Shown: positions 1 through 8,050 of the stretch, piece by piece
Layout of the letters: each line of letters opens with the position of its first letter
Position numbering within the stretch: position 1 is the stretch's first letter
Assembly (NCBI RefSeq): GCF_000821245.2
Contig: NZ_LN611424.1
Span: forward strand, 450,065 to 514,064
Direction: 5' to 3'
DNA from: Virgibacillus senegalensis
GTDB taxonomy: Bacteria > Bacillota > Bacilli > Bacillales > Amphibacillaceae
Length of the DNA stretch: 64,000 nucleotides
The notes under the pieces: generated by a model
What the model saw: only the letters and a program-made list of their open reading frames with translations
What the model was told of the DNA's origin: nothing
The model's database searches: none
Program-made: the position numbers and the translations under genes

Positions 1-1
1 T

Positions 2-205
2 GCTCCGGGAACAGGCACAGCAGAAGCGGGCGGTATTTCCTCCAAAGAGCTTTTGGAGGCGATTCAATTAATTGCCAAGGCCGATTTAGAAGTGGTCGGT
101 GCCGATCTTGTCGAAGTTGCTCCGGTTTATGATCCGACCGAACAGACTGCTATCGCGGCTAGCAAATTTATTAGAGAAATATTGTTAGGCTGGGTTCAAA
201 AATAA
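2..205 (+). CDS. speB: Agmatinase (SpeB), C-terminal end
   Basis: This is the last 67 codons of a ureohydrolase cut by the window edge, read in frame from base 2 to a TAA stop. The visible part opens with the PGTGT-x-E-x-GG segment and continues with GADLVEVAP and VYDPTEQTAIAASK, which are typical of the C-terminus of agmatinases. Agmatinase splits agmatine into putrescine and urea in cytoplasmic polyamine synthesis. In B. subtilis speB also lies shortly upstream of ywiB-argS, so the synteny agrees. The metal-binding residues lie outside the window. No clear terminator follows it. Confidence 0.85.
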   Translation, partial: APGTGTAEAGGISSKELLEAIQLIAKADLEVVGADLVEVAPVYDPTEQTAIAASKFIREILLGWVQK

Positions 206-285
206 CGTCCAGGTTTAAGATAGGAACGATTCGACAACGTTCTGTTTGAAAATTCTAAGAACTAGAGGATAAATAGTAGAATATA

Positions 286-294
286 TGGTATAAT
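286..294 (+). promoter_or_regulatory. Candidate extended -10 promoter of the AimR-like gene
   Basis: A TGnTATAAT element (TATAAT at 289-294) lies 50 bases before the next gene. No good -35 hexamer sits at the usual distance, so it would work as an extended -10 promoter. It suggests the AimR-like gene is transcribed apart from speB. Confidence 0.4.
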
Positions 295-343
295 CAAGGT
301 AGATTGCCACTATATGTAGGTTTAGGGGTGGAAAGGGGTAACT

Positions 344-1417
344 ATGAAAAACATTGAAGAAAAAAAGATGAAGCCTGTTGGAACTGATGCCGGTTCAATC
401 CGGGCAAGAAATCAGTTTTTTTTAAAGGAAGGGGAGCTTTCCCTTTTTCATGTTTTTCAATCATTCTCTGTTTCTGATGACATCAACACAGCGATCGATG
501 TAACCCGCAGCTATTGTTTAAAGGCGAGGGCAAGTGTCAATCAGCGAGTCGGCATGGAATTTTTATATGCCTATGGCTTCCTGGATGATCTTGATTGCCT
601 CATCGAAAAAAACCTGGCATCCAAGAACCCGAAAAATCGTCAATGGGGACAGTTGTACAAGCTTATCAATCTTCGCAGAAAAAGAAAGCTAAAGACGGAT
701 GAGTATTTGGAACGATTGAATACATTAGAGGCAGATAGTGTCGAACTCGAATGCTTGCATATGTTTTTGCGTGTGTACGCTCATTTTGAACGAAAAGAAT
801 ATGGTAAACTGAGCAGTTATTTGGACGGCTTGCTGCTAAACATCCATGAGATAAAGGATCCGCTGCTGCGCGAATTGTTTTCCGTAAGGCTTGATGAAAT
901 GCTCCTTACCTTCCATTGGAAACGTAATGAAATGATCATTGCCCGGAAGCATGGTTTTCGTATTTTGCAAACCACCCACTGCCCGAGGAAAAAGGTGGAC
1001 ATTCACAATACCATGGCTCTTGGATATTTGTTTGACAGCTATCATCAGGCCATGCAACATGCTATAGAGGCGAAGCGTCTGGCAAATATGATTGAAGATT
1101 TAACGGCAATCCAGGGAATCAACAATTATACCATTCCTTTTATTGCCGCTTTCCACGGAAGAACGGAGGGTATTACCACACCGGTTGAATCCGAAGCGGC
1201 TCATCTTGCGCTTGCCCGTGGTGATGTGACGACTTGTGTAAACATCTTGAGCAACTTCACCAGTTTGACCCCTTTCCAGCAGTACTACTTAGGAAAAGCT
1301 ACCCGCGATGTCGAAATGCTGGAAATCTCTTACCGGCGCTTTGTAAAGGAACGAAGTGACCACTTCTTTGCCAAACTGCCGTTGTTGGAAATGAATAAAC
1401 TGAATGCTGTACATTGA
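344..1417 (+). CDS. AimR-like TPR-type regulatory protein (orphan)
   Basis: A 357-residue, all-helical protein without signal peptide or membrane segment. Its length, the repeated helical hairpins (roughly residues 50-330) and the ending, where an FQQYYLG-like motif is followed by an SYRRF helix and FFAKLPL, resemble the AimR family. AimR proteins are phage peptide-pheromone receptors related to Rap/PlcR-type TPR sensors. Phage AimR begins with a helix-turn-helix DNA-binding domain of about 60 residues; the N-terminus here looks reduced and I cannot point to a convincing recognition helix. No prophage genes and no AimP-like peptide gene are visible next to it. It has its own promoter and terminator between speB and ywiB. 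Family assignment is by pattern from memory; ligand and target are unknown. Confidence 0.6.
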   Translation: MKNIEEKKMKPVGTDAGSIRARNQFFLKEGELSLFHVFQSFSVSDDINTAIDVTRSYCLKARASVNQRVGMEFLYAYGFLDDLDCLIEKNLASKNPKNRQWGQLYKLINLRRKRKLKTDEYLERLNTLEADSVELECLHMFLRVYAHFERKEYGKLSSYLDGLLLNIHEIKDPLLRELFSVRLDEMLLTFHWKRNEMIIARKHGFRILQTTHCPRKKVDIHNTMALGYLFDSYHQAMQHAIEAKRLANMIEDLTAIQGINNYTIPFIAAFHGRTEGITTPVESEAAHLALARGDVTTCVNILSNFTSLTPFQQYYLGKATRDVEMLEISYRRFVKERSDHFFAKLPLLEMNKLNAVH

Positions 1418-1441
1418 CGCTGCCAAATGGCAGCGTTTTTT
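1417..1441 (+). terminator. Intrinsic terminator of the AimR-like gene
   Basis: An 8-base stem (ACGCTGCC, with GGCAGCG on the other arm) around an AAAT loop is followed by six T. It begins on the last base of the stop codon. Confidence 0.85.
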
Positions 1442-1563
1442 ATCGAGGAAAAAATTTCCTGCAACGATCAGGTGAAGTAAGACTGTGGCGCTAGCTTGAT
1501 AGGACACGCTAGCCGACTGGAGCAAATTGTTAATTGAGCTTGACTATCCATCTACCAAGGGGC

Positions 1564-1592
1564 TTGAGTTTTTCCTGATTCATTCTTATAAT
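1564..1592 (+). promoter_or_regulatory. Sigma-A promoter of ywiB-argS
   Basis: TTGAGT at 1564-1569 and TATAAT at 1587-1592 are separated by 17 bases, about 50 bases before the GTG start of ywiB. Confidence 0.65.
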
Positions 1593-1643
1593 TAGTTATT
1601 TAGGAACGTCTATCGAAAAACCCGCTTAAGGGGGTGTCTAAAA

Positions 1644-2078
1644 GTGACATCAGGCAAAACAGCAGTAGATATCAAGTTAACGACCGAAATTTTTGATTTA
1701 GGTCAAAAAGATGTAACCGTTGTGGAAGAAACGGGCAGTTATATACAAAAAGGGGATACCGCTGTCCTAACCTTTACCGAGCATCAGGAACAGGGGGAGG
1801 ATGTCCAGGCTCTGATCACCATTCATCCGGAAAAAGTCAGTGTGAAGCGGACAGGCGCCGTAAGAATGCATCAAGTGTTTCGAAAAAAACAGACGACCGA
1901 AAATGTTTATCGACATGAATTCGGCACCATGCATATGGAAACACATACTGACCAAATTATTTTTAAACAATTAAAAGAGCAGAAAAACGGTGAATTGTTT
2001 ATTAGTTATACGACGAAGATGAATGGAGAAGGGAAACGCAGACACCGGTTGACCTTAGGGTTCCAACACGCACAGTGA
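1644..2078 (+). CDS. ywiB: DUF1934 family protein YwiB
   Basis: A 144-residue protein starting at GTG, with an AAGGGGGTG ribosome-binding site at normal spacing. Length, the beta-rich composition (alternating strands suggesting a small barrel) and position directly before argS match B. subtilis YwiB, a lipocalin-like DUF1934 protein of unknown function. It has no signal peptide or membrane segment. The pair ywiB-argS is a conserved Bacillaceae arrangement, probably one transcript from the promoter at about 1564. No catalytic motif is visible. The family call is confident; the role is unknown. Confidence 0.75.
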   Translation: MTSGKTAVDIKLTTEIFDLGQKDVTVVEETGSYIQKGDTAVLTFTEHQEQGEDVQALITIHPEKVSVKRTGAVRMHQVFRKKQTTENVYRHEFGTMHMETHTDQIIFKQLKEQKNGELFISYTTKMNGEGKRRHRLTLGFQHAQ

Positions 2079-2252
2079 CTAATCCAGGATACTGGAGAGC
2101 ACATGCTGCCACGGTCAACGTATCGGCAAAATACCCAGGAAAAGTCCGATGGACAGATCCGAAGGAACATATACATTGCAGAGGATAAAGGTCAGGCTCG
2201 GCTGCTTTTGAGAGCGGGTGCCTGTCTTATCCAATTAGGAGGAGGCGTCTCG

Positions 2253-3923
2253 ATGAATATTATGCAGCAAACAGAAGAAAAGCTTAAAGAAGAAATCGGC
2301 CGGGCGGTTGTAGAGGCAGGTCTGGCGGCACCGGAGGAAGTACCGGCCGTTGTCCTGGAGCAGCCGAAGGACAAAAATCATGGCGATTATGCAACCAATA
2401 TTGCCATGCAGCTGGCTAGGATCGCCAAAATGGCCCCAAGGCAAATCGCCGAGAAAATCATTGATCAGTTTGACCATACCAAGGCTTCCATCAAGCAAAT
2501 GGAAATAGCCGGTCCCGGATTCATCAACTTTTTTATGGACAATCAATATTTGACGGAGCTTGTACCTTCGATTTTGGATGCAGGCGAAGGCTATGGAAAT
2601 TCGAAGATCGGCGCAGGACAGAAAATCCAGATTGAGTTTGTGTCGGCCAATCCGACAGGCGACCTGCATCTTGGTCATGCCCGGGGTGCGGCAGTTGGTG
2701 ACTCACTGGCAAACCTTTTGGAAAAAGCCGGTTACGAAGTGGAAAGGGAATATTACATTAATGATGCCGGCAACCAGATTAATAACTTGGCTATCTCGGT
2801 CGAAGCTCGTTATATGCAGGCGCTGGGCAAACAGTGGGACATGCCGGAAGATGGCTATCACGGAAAAGACATTATCGAATTGGGCCGGCAGCTTGCAGAG
2901 GACTACGGCGACAAATGGAGCGATGCACCTGCTGAAGAACGACTTCAGTTTTTCCGTGAGTACGGACTTAAATATGAGCTGCAAAAATTGGAAGGTGACT
3001 TGTCCCAATTCCGTGTCCCGTTTGATAACTGGTTTTCCGAAACGTCCCTGTATCAAGATGGTCAAATCGACCATGCGTTGAATGCGTTGAACGATAAAGG
3101 GCATACCTATGAACAAGACGGTGCCACCTGGTTCCGTACCACCGATTTCGGGGACGACAAGGACCGTGTACTTATTAAACAAGATGGCAGTTATACGTAT
3201 CTGACTCCGGATATTGCCTATCATAAAAATAAACTGGACCGTGGCTTTGATACATTGATCAATATTTGGGGGGCAGATCATCATGGCTATATCCCTCGTA
3301 TGAAGGCTGCAATCCAGGCGCTTGGTTATGAAAAAGGCAAGCTCGAAGTAGAGATCATTCAAATGGTCAACCTGTTCCAAAATGGAGAACGGGTCAAGAT
3401 GAGTAAACGTACAGGTAAAGCAGTGACATTGAGAGAGCTGATGGAAGAAGTGGGCATTGACGCGATGCGGTATTTCTTCGTTATGCGTTCCAGTGACTCG
3501 CACCTGGATTTTGACATGGATTTGGCCCGCTCTGAGTCCAACGAAAACCCGGTATTTTACGTGCAGTATGCCCATGCCCGGATTTGTACAATGCTCAAAC
3601 AGGCAGAAGAGAAAGGCTTTACAGTCAGCAAAGATATCGATGCTTCCTTGCTGGCATCGGAAAAAGAGGAAGAGCTGCTGAAGCGACTGGGTGAATTCAC
3701 TTCTGCCATTGAAGAGGCAGCAGTAAAGCGAACACCACATCGCGTGACACAATACATCTTTGATTTAGCTTCGACGCTGCACAGCTTTTACAATGCGGAG
3801 AAGGTGCTGGACACGGAAAATCCAGAGCGGACCAAAGCACGCCTGGCATTGATGGAAGCAGTCCGCATTACGATCGCAAACGGTCTTGCCTTGATTGGTG
3901 TAACTGCTCCTGAACGGATGTAA
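2253..3923 (+). CDS. argS: Arginyl-tRNA synthetase
   Basis: A class I aminoacyl-tRNA synthetase of 556 residues that charges tRNA-Arg. The signature [18 protein letters not shown] carries the HLGH (HIGH-type) motif, and VKMSKRTGK is the KMSKS-type loop. An N-terminal Add1 domain (about 1-110), the catalytic core and a C-terminal helical anticodon-binding DALR domain (about 440-556) follow the family order. I placed the start at ATG 2253, preceded by AGGAGGAGG at ideal spacing and giving the usual family length. The frame stays open 50 codons further upstream but has no supported start there. It is cotranscribed with ywiB, with 174 bases between them. Confidence 0.95.
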   Translation: MNIMQQTEEKLKEEIGRAVVEAGLAAPEEVPAVVLEQPKDKNHGDYATNIAMQLARIAKMAPRQIAEKIIDQFDHTKASIKQMEIAGPGFINFFMDNQYLTELVPSILDAGEGYGNSKIGAGQKIQIEFVSANPTGDLHLGHARGAAVGDSLANLLEKAGYEVEREYYINDAGNQINNLAISVEARYMQALGKQWDMPEDGYHGKDIIELGRQLAEDYGDKWSDAPAEERLQFFREYGLKYELQKLEGDLSQFRVPFDNWFSETSLYQDGQIDHALNALNDKGHTYEQDGATWFRTTDFGDDKDRVLIKQDGSYTYLTPDIAYHKNKLDRGFDTLINIWGADHHGYIPRMKAAIQALGYEKGKLEVEIIQMVNLFQNGERVKMSKRTGKAVTLRELMEEVGIDAMRYFFVMRSSDSHLDFDMDLARSESNENPVFYVQYAHARICTMLKQAEEKGFTVSKDIDASLLASEKEEELLKRLGEFTSAIEEAAVKRTPHRVTQYIFDLASTLHSFYNAEKVLDTENPERTKARLALMEAVRITIANGLALIGVTAPERM

Positions 3924-3990
3924 CGAGTGAACCTAACATTCTCTATAACACAAAAGAAGGGAATATCTCAATAGCCCTCTATTAACAGGA

Positions 3991-4028
3991 AAAACCACGA
4001 AGAAATTAATTTCTTCGTGGTTTTTTTG
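3991..4028 (+). terminator. Terminator of argS
   Basis: A perfect 28-base palindrome at 3994-4021 centred on TTAA is followed by a run of T. It is symmetric with A before and T after, so it could also stop leftward transcription. The rest of 3924-4227 shows no gene. Confidence 0.85.
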
Positions 4029-4194
4029 TTGTGAGCAGTTTTTATTATGGAGAATGGAGCAGGACAGATGGATTCGTGATTCAAGGATACGATGATAAAT
4101 AACATAGAAATGTGGAAATAGATGCAAAGGAGCAACGATGGAAATATATTGTGTAAACGATAGGGAAAAGACAAAAATCTATTGGAAAAATGTT

Positions 4195-4230
4195 AAAAAG
4201 ACTGGCGTGCATGTCACAGCCAGTCTTTTA
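4195..4230 (-). terminator. Terminator of yrhK
   Basis: The inverted repeat AAAGACTGGC / GCCAGTCTTT directly follows the yrhK stop codon. Read leftward it is followed by a T-rich stretch. Confidence 0.75.
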
Positions 4231-4509
4231 GGAATCGTCCTGGTGATGGGGAGGAGTACGTTTTAAGTAAAAGGCATGGATGATTTTTAACAACGGCCGG
4301 ATCAGCAGTTGTGCACTTCCCAGTATGAACAAGACAGTCCCGATCGTTTGTGTTTCCTTCCAAAGAAAGAAAATACTCCCGATAAAGAACCAAAGCCCCA
4401 ATGCGATATCATTTGTCAGAGAAATCAACCGGTACTTTTTGTTAAAGAACAATTGGAACTTGCCCAACTGAATGTCTATATAGTTGTCCTCATCCTTAAT
4501 CTTAGGCAT
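4228..4509 (-). CDS. yrhK: YrhK-like small membrane protein
   Basis: A 93-residue protein read leftward, starting at ATG 4509 behind an AGAGGGGTG ribosome-binding site. It has two hydrophobic segments (about residues 34-51 and 56-73) and a charged, proline/histidine-containing tail. A short soluble start with FQLFFNKKYR precedes the first segment, as in YrhK-family proteins of about 95 residues. Function is unknown. The upstream region carries a sigma-B-like promoter, and the divergent neighbour is gsiB, so a general-stress role is plausible but inferred. Confidence 0.65.
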   Translation of the reverse strand: MPKIKDEDNYIDIQLGKFQLFFNKKYRLISLTNDIALGLWFFIGSIFFLWKETQTIGTVLFILGSAQLLIRPLLKIIHAFYLKRTPPHHQDDS

Positions 4510-4543
4510 GTTGTTTCACCCCTCTTTATACGAATAATTATCT

Positions 4544-4569
4544 TTACCCTTAAAACATTAGGATTAAAA
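4544..4569 (-). promoter_or_regulatory. Sigma-B-like promoter of yrhK
   Basis: On the minus strand TTTTAA, a 14-base spacer and GGGTAA match the sigma-B consensus GTTTAA-N12-15-GGGTAT with one mismatch in each box. It lies about 35 bases before the yrhK start. Confidence 0.6.
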
Positions 4570-4615
4570 ACATGTAGATATTTTTATACTTCTAAATAAA
4601 AATTCCGCTAAAGAG

Positions 4616-4641
4616 GTTTAATAGCCTATCTACTCGTGGAA
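4616..4641 (+). promoter_or_regulatory. Sigma-B-like promoter of gsiB
   Basis: GTTTAA at 4616-4621, a 14-base spacer and GTGGAA at 4636-4641. The -35 box is a perfect sigma-B match and the -10 box is weaker. gsiB is a strict sigma-B gene in B. subtilis, which supports the call. Confidence 0.55.
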
Positions 4642-4694
4642 CTAGTAGTAATGTAAGAGATAATAATTAAATTTCAGGAAAGGAGTTTTACAGA

Positions 4695-5096
4695 ATGGCT
4701 AAGAATGATAACAACAATAGAAAGATGTCAGTAGAGGAAGCAGGTAAAAAAGGCGGACAAACTACTTCCCAAAACCATGACCGTGAATTCTATGAAGAAA
4801 TTGGTCAAAAAGGCGGCGAAACTACTTCGCAAAATCATGACCGTGAATTCTATGAAGAAATTGGTCAAAAAGGTGGAGAAACTACTTCCAAAACACATGA
4901 TCGTGAATTCTATGAAGAAATAGGCCAAAAAGGCGGCGAAACTACTTCGCAAAATCACGATCAAGAATTCTATGAAGAGATTGGTCAAAAAGGCGGTAAT
5001 ACAACTTCGAAAAACCATGACCAGGAATTCTATGAAGAAATTGGTCAAAAAGGCGGCGAACGCCGTAGCCAACAGCGAAATAACAACAATTCTTAA
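4695..5096 (+). CDS. gsiB: General stress protein GsiB (KGG repeats)
   Basis: A 133-residue, very hydrophilic protein built of five full 20-residue repeats, each ending EFYEEIGQ and starting KGG, plus a partial sixth KGG unit. This is the KGG-repeat, LEA/hydrophilin-like family of B. subtilis GsiB (about 123 residues). Proteins of this kind are disordered and are thought to protect cells during desiccation, heat or osmotic stress. At DNA level the repeats form near-identical 60-base tandem units from about 4750 to 5060, each with GAATTC. An ideal AAAGGAG lies 9 bases before ATG. A sigma-B-like promoter precedes it and a strong terminator follows. Confidence 0.9.
   Translation: MAKNDNNNRKMSVEEAGKKGGQTTSQNHDREFYEEIGQKGGETTSQNHDREFYEEIGQKGGETTSKTHDREFYEEIGQKGGETTSQNHDQEFYEEIGQKGGNTTSKNHDQEFYEEIGQKGGERRSQQRNNNNS
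4750..5060 (+). repeat. 60-base in-frame tandem repeats inside gsiB
   Basis: Five consecutive 60-base units share the segment coding EFYEEIGQKGG almost unchanged. The array can gain or lose whole units by slippage without breaking the frame, so copy number may vary among strains. Confidence 0.9.
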
Positions 5097-5128
5097 TAGG
5101 CGGTTAAGGATTTAACTTTCGCGTAAAG

Positions 5129-5161
5129 GAGAGGAAGAAATACGTTTCTTCCTCTCTTTTT
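5129..5161 (+). terminator. Terminator of gsiB
   Basis: A 12-base perfect stem (GAGAGGAAGAAA) with TACG loop is followed by five T. No gene is seen from here to 5293. Confidence 0.9.
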
Positions 5162-5293
5162 GTGTGCAATAAACTGGCTCTCGGTAACAATGATAATTTG
5201 TAGAGGAAGCTTTGTTAAATATTTCTCATTGAAGGAGCGACCGGTTTCCAGCCATTCGAATAAATAATAGGAAGTTAATCTCCATATCCAAAC

Positions 5294-5473
5294 CTAAGTA
5301 AACAGCTTATGAACCCACGGCTCGACATATTGAAAAAATTTAAAACCACAATAGATTCCGACGATCCCTATAATTCCTGCAAGAGCCGGTGGAGCGGGGA
5401 TAGGCAGCTTTCCCCATGCGAATATGAATCCGACAACAAAGCCGGTTAACAGCGATAAAATAATTTCTTTCAT
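5294..5473 (-). CDS. XapX domain small membrane protein
   Basis: A 59-residue protein read leftward from ATG 5473, with AAGGAG nine or so bases ahead. It begins MKEIILSLLTGFVVGF and contains the conserved LPIPAPPALAGIIGIVGIY stretch typical of XapX/DUF1427 proteins, giving two membrane segments joined by a proline-rich turn. The family is small, widespread in bacteria and of unknown function. It stands alone between gsiB and fadF. No clear promoter or terminator was identified for it. Confidence 0.8.
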   Translation of the reverse strand: MKEIILSLLTGFVVGFIFAWGKLPIPAPPALAGIIGIVGIYCGFKFFQYVEPWVHKLFT

Positions 5474-5599
5474 TTCAAAGGACTCCTTTTTGTTTTCTCT
5501 CTTTCTTGGTTATTGTTAGTTTTCAACGGGAGGATGGAAGTATGTATGTTGGTCCATCTTCTTTTCATGCTTAAATGTAAAAAAATTCTTACAATCTTG

Positions 5600-5627
5600 T
5601 TGACTGAATGTTCATTCATAATATAAA
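5600..5627 (+). promoter_or_regulatory. Sigma-A promoter of fadF
   Basis: TTGACT at 5600-5605, a 16-base spacer and TATAAA at 5622-5627. The FadR-like operator (5601-5618) covers the -35 box and spacer, an arrangement typical of repression. The resulting leader is about 100 bases. Confidence 0.7.
5601..5618 (+). promoter_or_regulatory. FadR-like operator before fadF
   Basis: TGACTGAATGTTCATTCA matches the B. subtilis FadR consensus TGAATGAMTANTCATTCA at 16 of 18 positions. It resembles the site at 7994-8011 (shared TGA, GAA, GTTCA and TCATAAT blocks). The likely ligand-responsive repressor is the TetR protein at 13516. Confidence 0.65.
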
Positions 5628-5736
5628 GTAGAGGTATAACCATTTTGTACAGAGGGGGATTCAGCACCTGTTTAAACAAAATAGTACGATCCGCAACAAT
5701 GGTTGCAACAAGGGACAATAACTACAAGGTGGGGGG

Positions 5737-7881
5737 ATGGCAATGGACGGTCTATTGCTGCTTAATTGGATTTTATTTCTAGCTGTTACCGGTTATGGCA
5801 TATACTTATTCGTTCGTGTAGTCAGAACAAGGATCGCTTACATCAAAATGGGGAAAAAATTTGAATTCGATGGAGAAATCAAAGAGCGGTTGAACCGTGT
5901 CTGGGTCAATGTCTTTGGCCAGAAAAAACTTTTAAAGGATAAAAAATCAGGCGCAATCCATGTAATGATGTTTTACGGGTTCCTTCTCGTCCAATTCGGG
6001 GCCATCGATTTCATTGTCAAAGGGCTGGCTCCAGGTTCACATCTACCCTTTGGGGTGCTTTATCCAGGGTTTACTTTTTTTCAAGAACTTGTCACCCTGA
6101 TGATTCTCGTTGCCGTTGTTTGGGCTTTTTACAGGCGTTATATCGAAAAACTTGTTCGTTTGAAACGCGGTTTTAAGGCAGGTTTGGTGCTTTTGTTTAT
6201 CGGCACGCTCATGCTGTCCGTACTGCTAGGCAACGGGATGGGCATGATTTGGCACGGCCATGACGCGACCTGGACAGAGCCGATTGCATCCATTATTGCA
6301 AGCGCTTTCTCGTGGTTTTCTCCATCTGCTGCCGCTGCCGTATTTTTTGTTGCATGGTGGATCCATCTATTGGCATTGCTAAGCTTTCTCGTTTACGTGC
6401 CGCAGTCGAAGCATGCTCACCTGCTGGCTGCTCCGGCCAATGTGTTTTTGAGCAGGCAGACACCTCCAGGGAAGCTGAAAAAGCTGGACTTCGAAGTAGA
6501 TGAGGAGATGGATGAGGAAGAAGTATCCTTCGGTGTCAGCAAAATAGAAGATTTCAATCAGCTTCAGCTGATTGACTTGTATGCCTGTGTGGAATGCGGC
6601 CGCTGTACCAATGTCTGTCCAGCGACAGGGACAGGTAAGATGCTCTCTCCGATGGATTTAATTGTAAAACTTCGCGACCACCTGACAGAAAAAGGCGCTG
6701 CTGTGACCGGCCAATCGCCATGGGTTCCAAGTTATGCGTTTGCCAATACGCAAGGCAATCAGCTTGCCCAGATGGCGAGAAACGCTGGAGGTGCTAAAAA
6801 CGAAGTTGCTGCAGGCTTGGAGTCTGTCAGCAATACAAGCCTGATTGGCGATGTGATTACGGAAGAGGAGCTTTGGGCTTGTACTACATGCAGGAACTGT
6901 GAGGATCAGTGTCCGGTCATGAATGAACATGTTGATAAGATTATCGATTTGCGTCGGTACCTTGTTTTGACAGAGGGCAGGATGGACCAGGATGCACAGC
7001 GAGCGATGATGAATATTGAACGCCAGGGGAATCCTTGGGGACTGTCGAAAAAAGAACGTGATAATTGGCGTGACCTTGAGCCGGATGTATCGATCCCGAC
7101 AGTCAAAGAGATGAAAAAAGCCGGTGAAGAATTTGAATATCTATTTTGGGTTAGTTCCATGGGCTCTTACGACAATCGCAGCCAAAAAATTGCCATGGCA
7201 TTTGCCAAGCTGATGAATGAAGCCGGCGTTAAATTTGCAATTTTAGGAAACAAAGAGGCAAACTCCGGTGATACAGCCAGACGTATAGGCAATGAGTTTC
7301 TCTTCCAGGAGCTTGCCGAGAAAAATATCAAAGAATTTCAAAAGCATAACGTGCAAAAAATCGTCACCATCGACCCGCATGCGTACAACATCTTTAAAAA
7401 TGAATATCCTGATTTCGGTTTCGAAGCGGAGGTCTACCATCATACGCAATTGCTATATGATCTCTTGAATGAAGGAAGATTGAAGCCGAGCAGAGAAATA
7501 AATGAAACGTTGACGTATCATGACTCCTGTTACTTAGGCAGATACAACGGCGTTTATGATCCGCCGCGTGAAATATTGAATAGGATACCCGGCTTGAAGC
7601 TGGTCGAAATGGATCGGAATCGGGAGAACGGAATGTGCTGTGGAGCAGGAGGCGGTCTCATGTGGACAGAGGATAAGACGGGCAACCGGATAAACGTAGC
7701 CAGAACGGAACAGGCGCTCCGTGTCAATCCGACGATGATTTCGAGCGCATGCCCATTTTGTTTGACGATGTTGAGCGATGGGACCAAAGCCAAGGAAGTC
7801 GACGAAGACATTAGTACGATGGATGTAGCAGAGATATTGGCAATCTCGGTTTTTGAAAAGAAAGAGGAGAAAACGGCATAA
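5737..7881 (+). CDS. fadF: Membrane iron-sulfur electron-transfer protein FadF
   Basis: A 714-residue heterodisulfide-reductase-related protein. Five hydrophobic segments lie in the first 225 residues, a respiratory nitrate-reductase-gamma-like membrane module. Two 4Fe-4S motifs of type CxxCxxCxxxC follow (Cys284, 287, 290, 294 and Cys382, 385, 388, 392). The C-terminal half carries cysteine-rich CCG-type segments (HDSCYLGRYN, MCCGAGGG, SACPFC). In B. subtilis FadF sits beside acyl-CoA dehydrogenase AcdA and belongs to the FadR regulon; it probably passes electrons from acyl-CoA dehydrogenases or ETF to the quinone pool (inference). ATG 5737 is used; ATG 5743, two codons later, fits the AAGGTGG site about as well. 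A FadR-like operator overlaps its promoter. Confidence 0.85.
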   Translation: MAMDGLLLLNWILFLAVTGYGIYLFVRVVRTRIAYIKMGKKFEFDGEIKERLNRVWVNVFGQKKLLKDKKSGAIHVMMFYGFLLVQFGAIDFIVKGLAPGSHLPFGVLYPGFTFFQELVTLMILVAVVWAFYRRYIEKLVRLKRGFKAGLVLLFIGTLMLSVLLGNGMGMIWHGHDATWTEPIASIIASAFSWFSPSAAAAVFFVAWWIHLLALLSFLVYVPQSKHAHLLAAPANVFLSRQTPPGKLKKLDFEVDEEMDEEEVSFGVSKIEDFNQLQLIDLYACVECGRCTNVCPATGTGKMLSPMDLIVKLRDHLTEKGAAVTGQSPWVPSYAFANTQGNQLAQMARNAGGAKNEVAAGLESVSNTSLIGDVITEEELWACTTCRNCEDQCPVMNEHVDKIIDLRRYLVLTEGRMDQDAQRAMMNIERQGNPWGLSKKERDNWRDLEPDVSIPTVKEMKKAGEEFEYLFWVSSMGSYDNRSQKIAMAFAKLMNEAGVKFAILGNKEANSGDTARRIGNEFLFQELAEKNIKEFQKHNVQKIVTIDPHAYNIFKNEYPDFGFEAEVYHHTQLLYDLLNEGRLKPSREINETLTYHDSCYLGRYNGVYDPPREILNRIPGLKLVEMDRNRENGMCCGAGGGLMWTEDKTGNRINVARTEQALRVNPTMISSACPFCLTMLSDGTKAKEVDEDISTMDVAEILAISVFEKKEEKTA

Positions 7882-7948
7882 ACGGCGAAGCGTGTTACTA
7901 TATATAACTCGTGTGAAAAAGACTTTAATCTGTTATGCAAATAGGTAC

Positions 7949-7985
7949 AGGAACTGCTCTGGTCGGACAGTTCCTTGCCTTTTGC
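7949..7985 (+). terminator. Possible weak terminator after fadF
   Basis: AGGAACTG / CAGTTCCT form an 8-base stem, but the following tract is only partly T-rich. It lies just before the second FadR-like operator, so fadF and the thiolase operon may be separate transcripts. Confidence 0.4.
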
Positions 7986-7993
7986 CGTGATGG

Positions 7994-8011
7994 TGAGCGA
8001 ACGTTCAATCA
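7994..8011 (+). promoter_or_regulatory. FadR-like operator before the thiolase operon
   Basis: TGAGCGAACGTTCAATCA is an imperfect palindrome centred on GAACGTTC. It aligns with the site before fadF over more than 20 bases, including the trailing TAAT. It fits the published FadR consensus less well alone than the fadF site does. The adjoining -10/-35 boxes are weak. Confidence 0.55.
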
Positions 8012-8050
8012 TAATTATGTAAGCGTTAACAAATAAAAGGAGGAATGAAT

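Noticed and set aside
817-1525. Minus-strand open frames across the AimR-like gene
   Set aside because: They are shadows of the well-supported plus-strand gene and lack ribosome-binding sites.
2703-3752. A 349-codon minus-strand open frame inside argS
   Set aside because: It is antisense to argS, which has all synthetase motifs; the long frame follows from codon bias.
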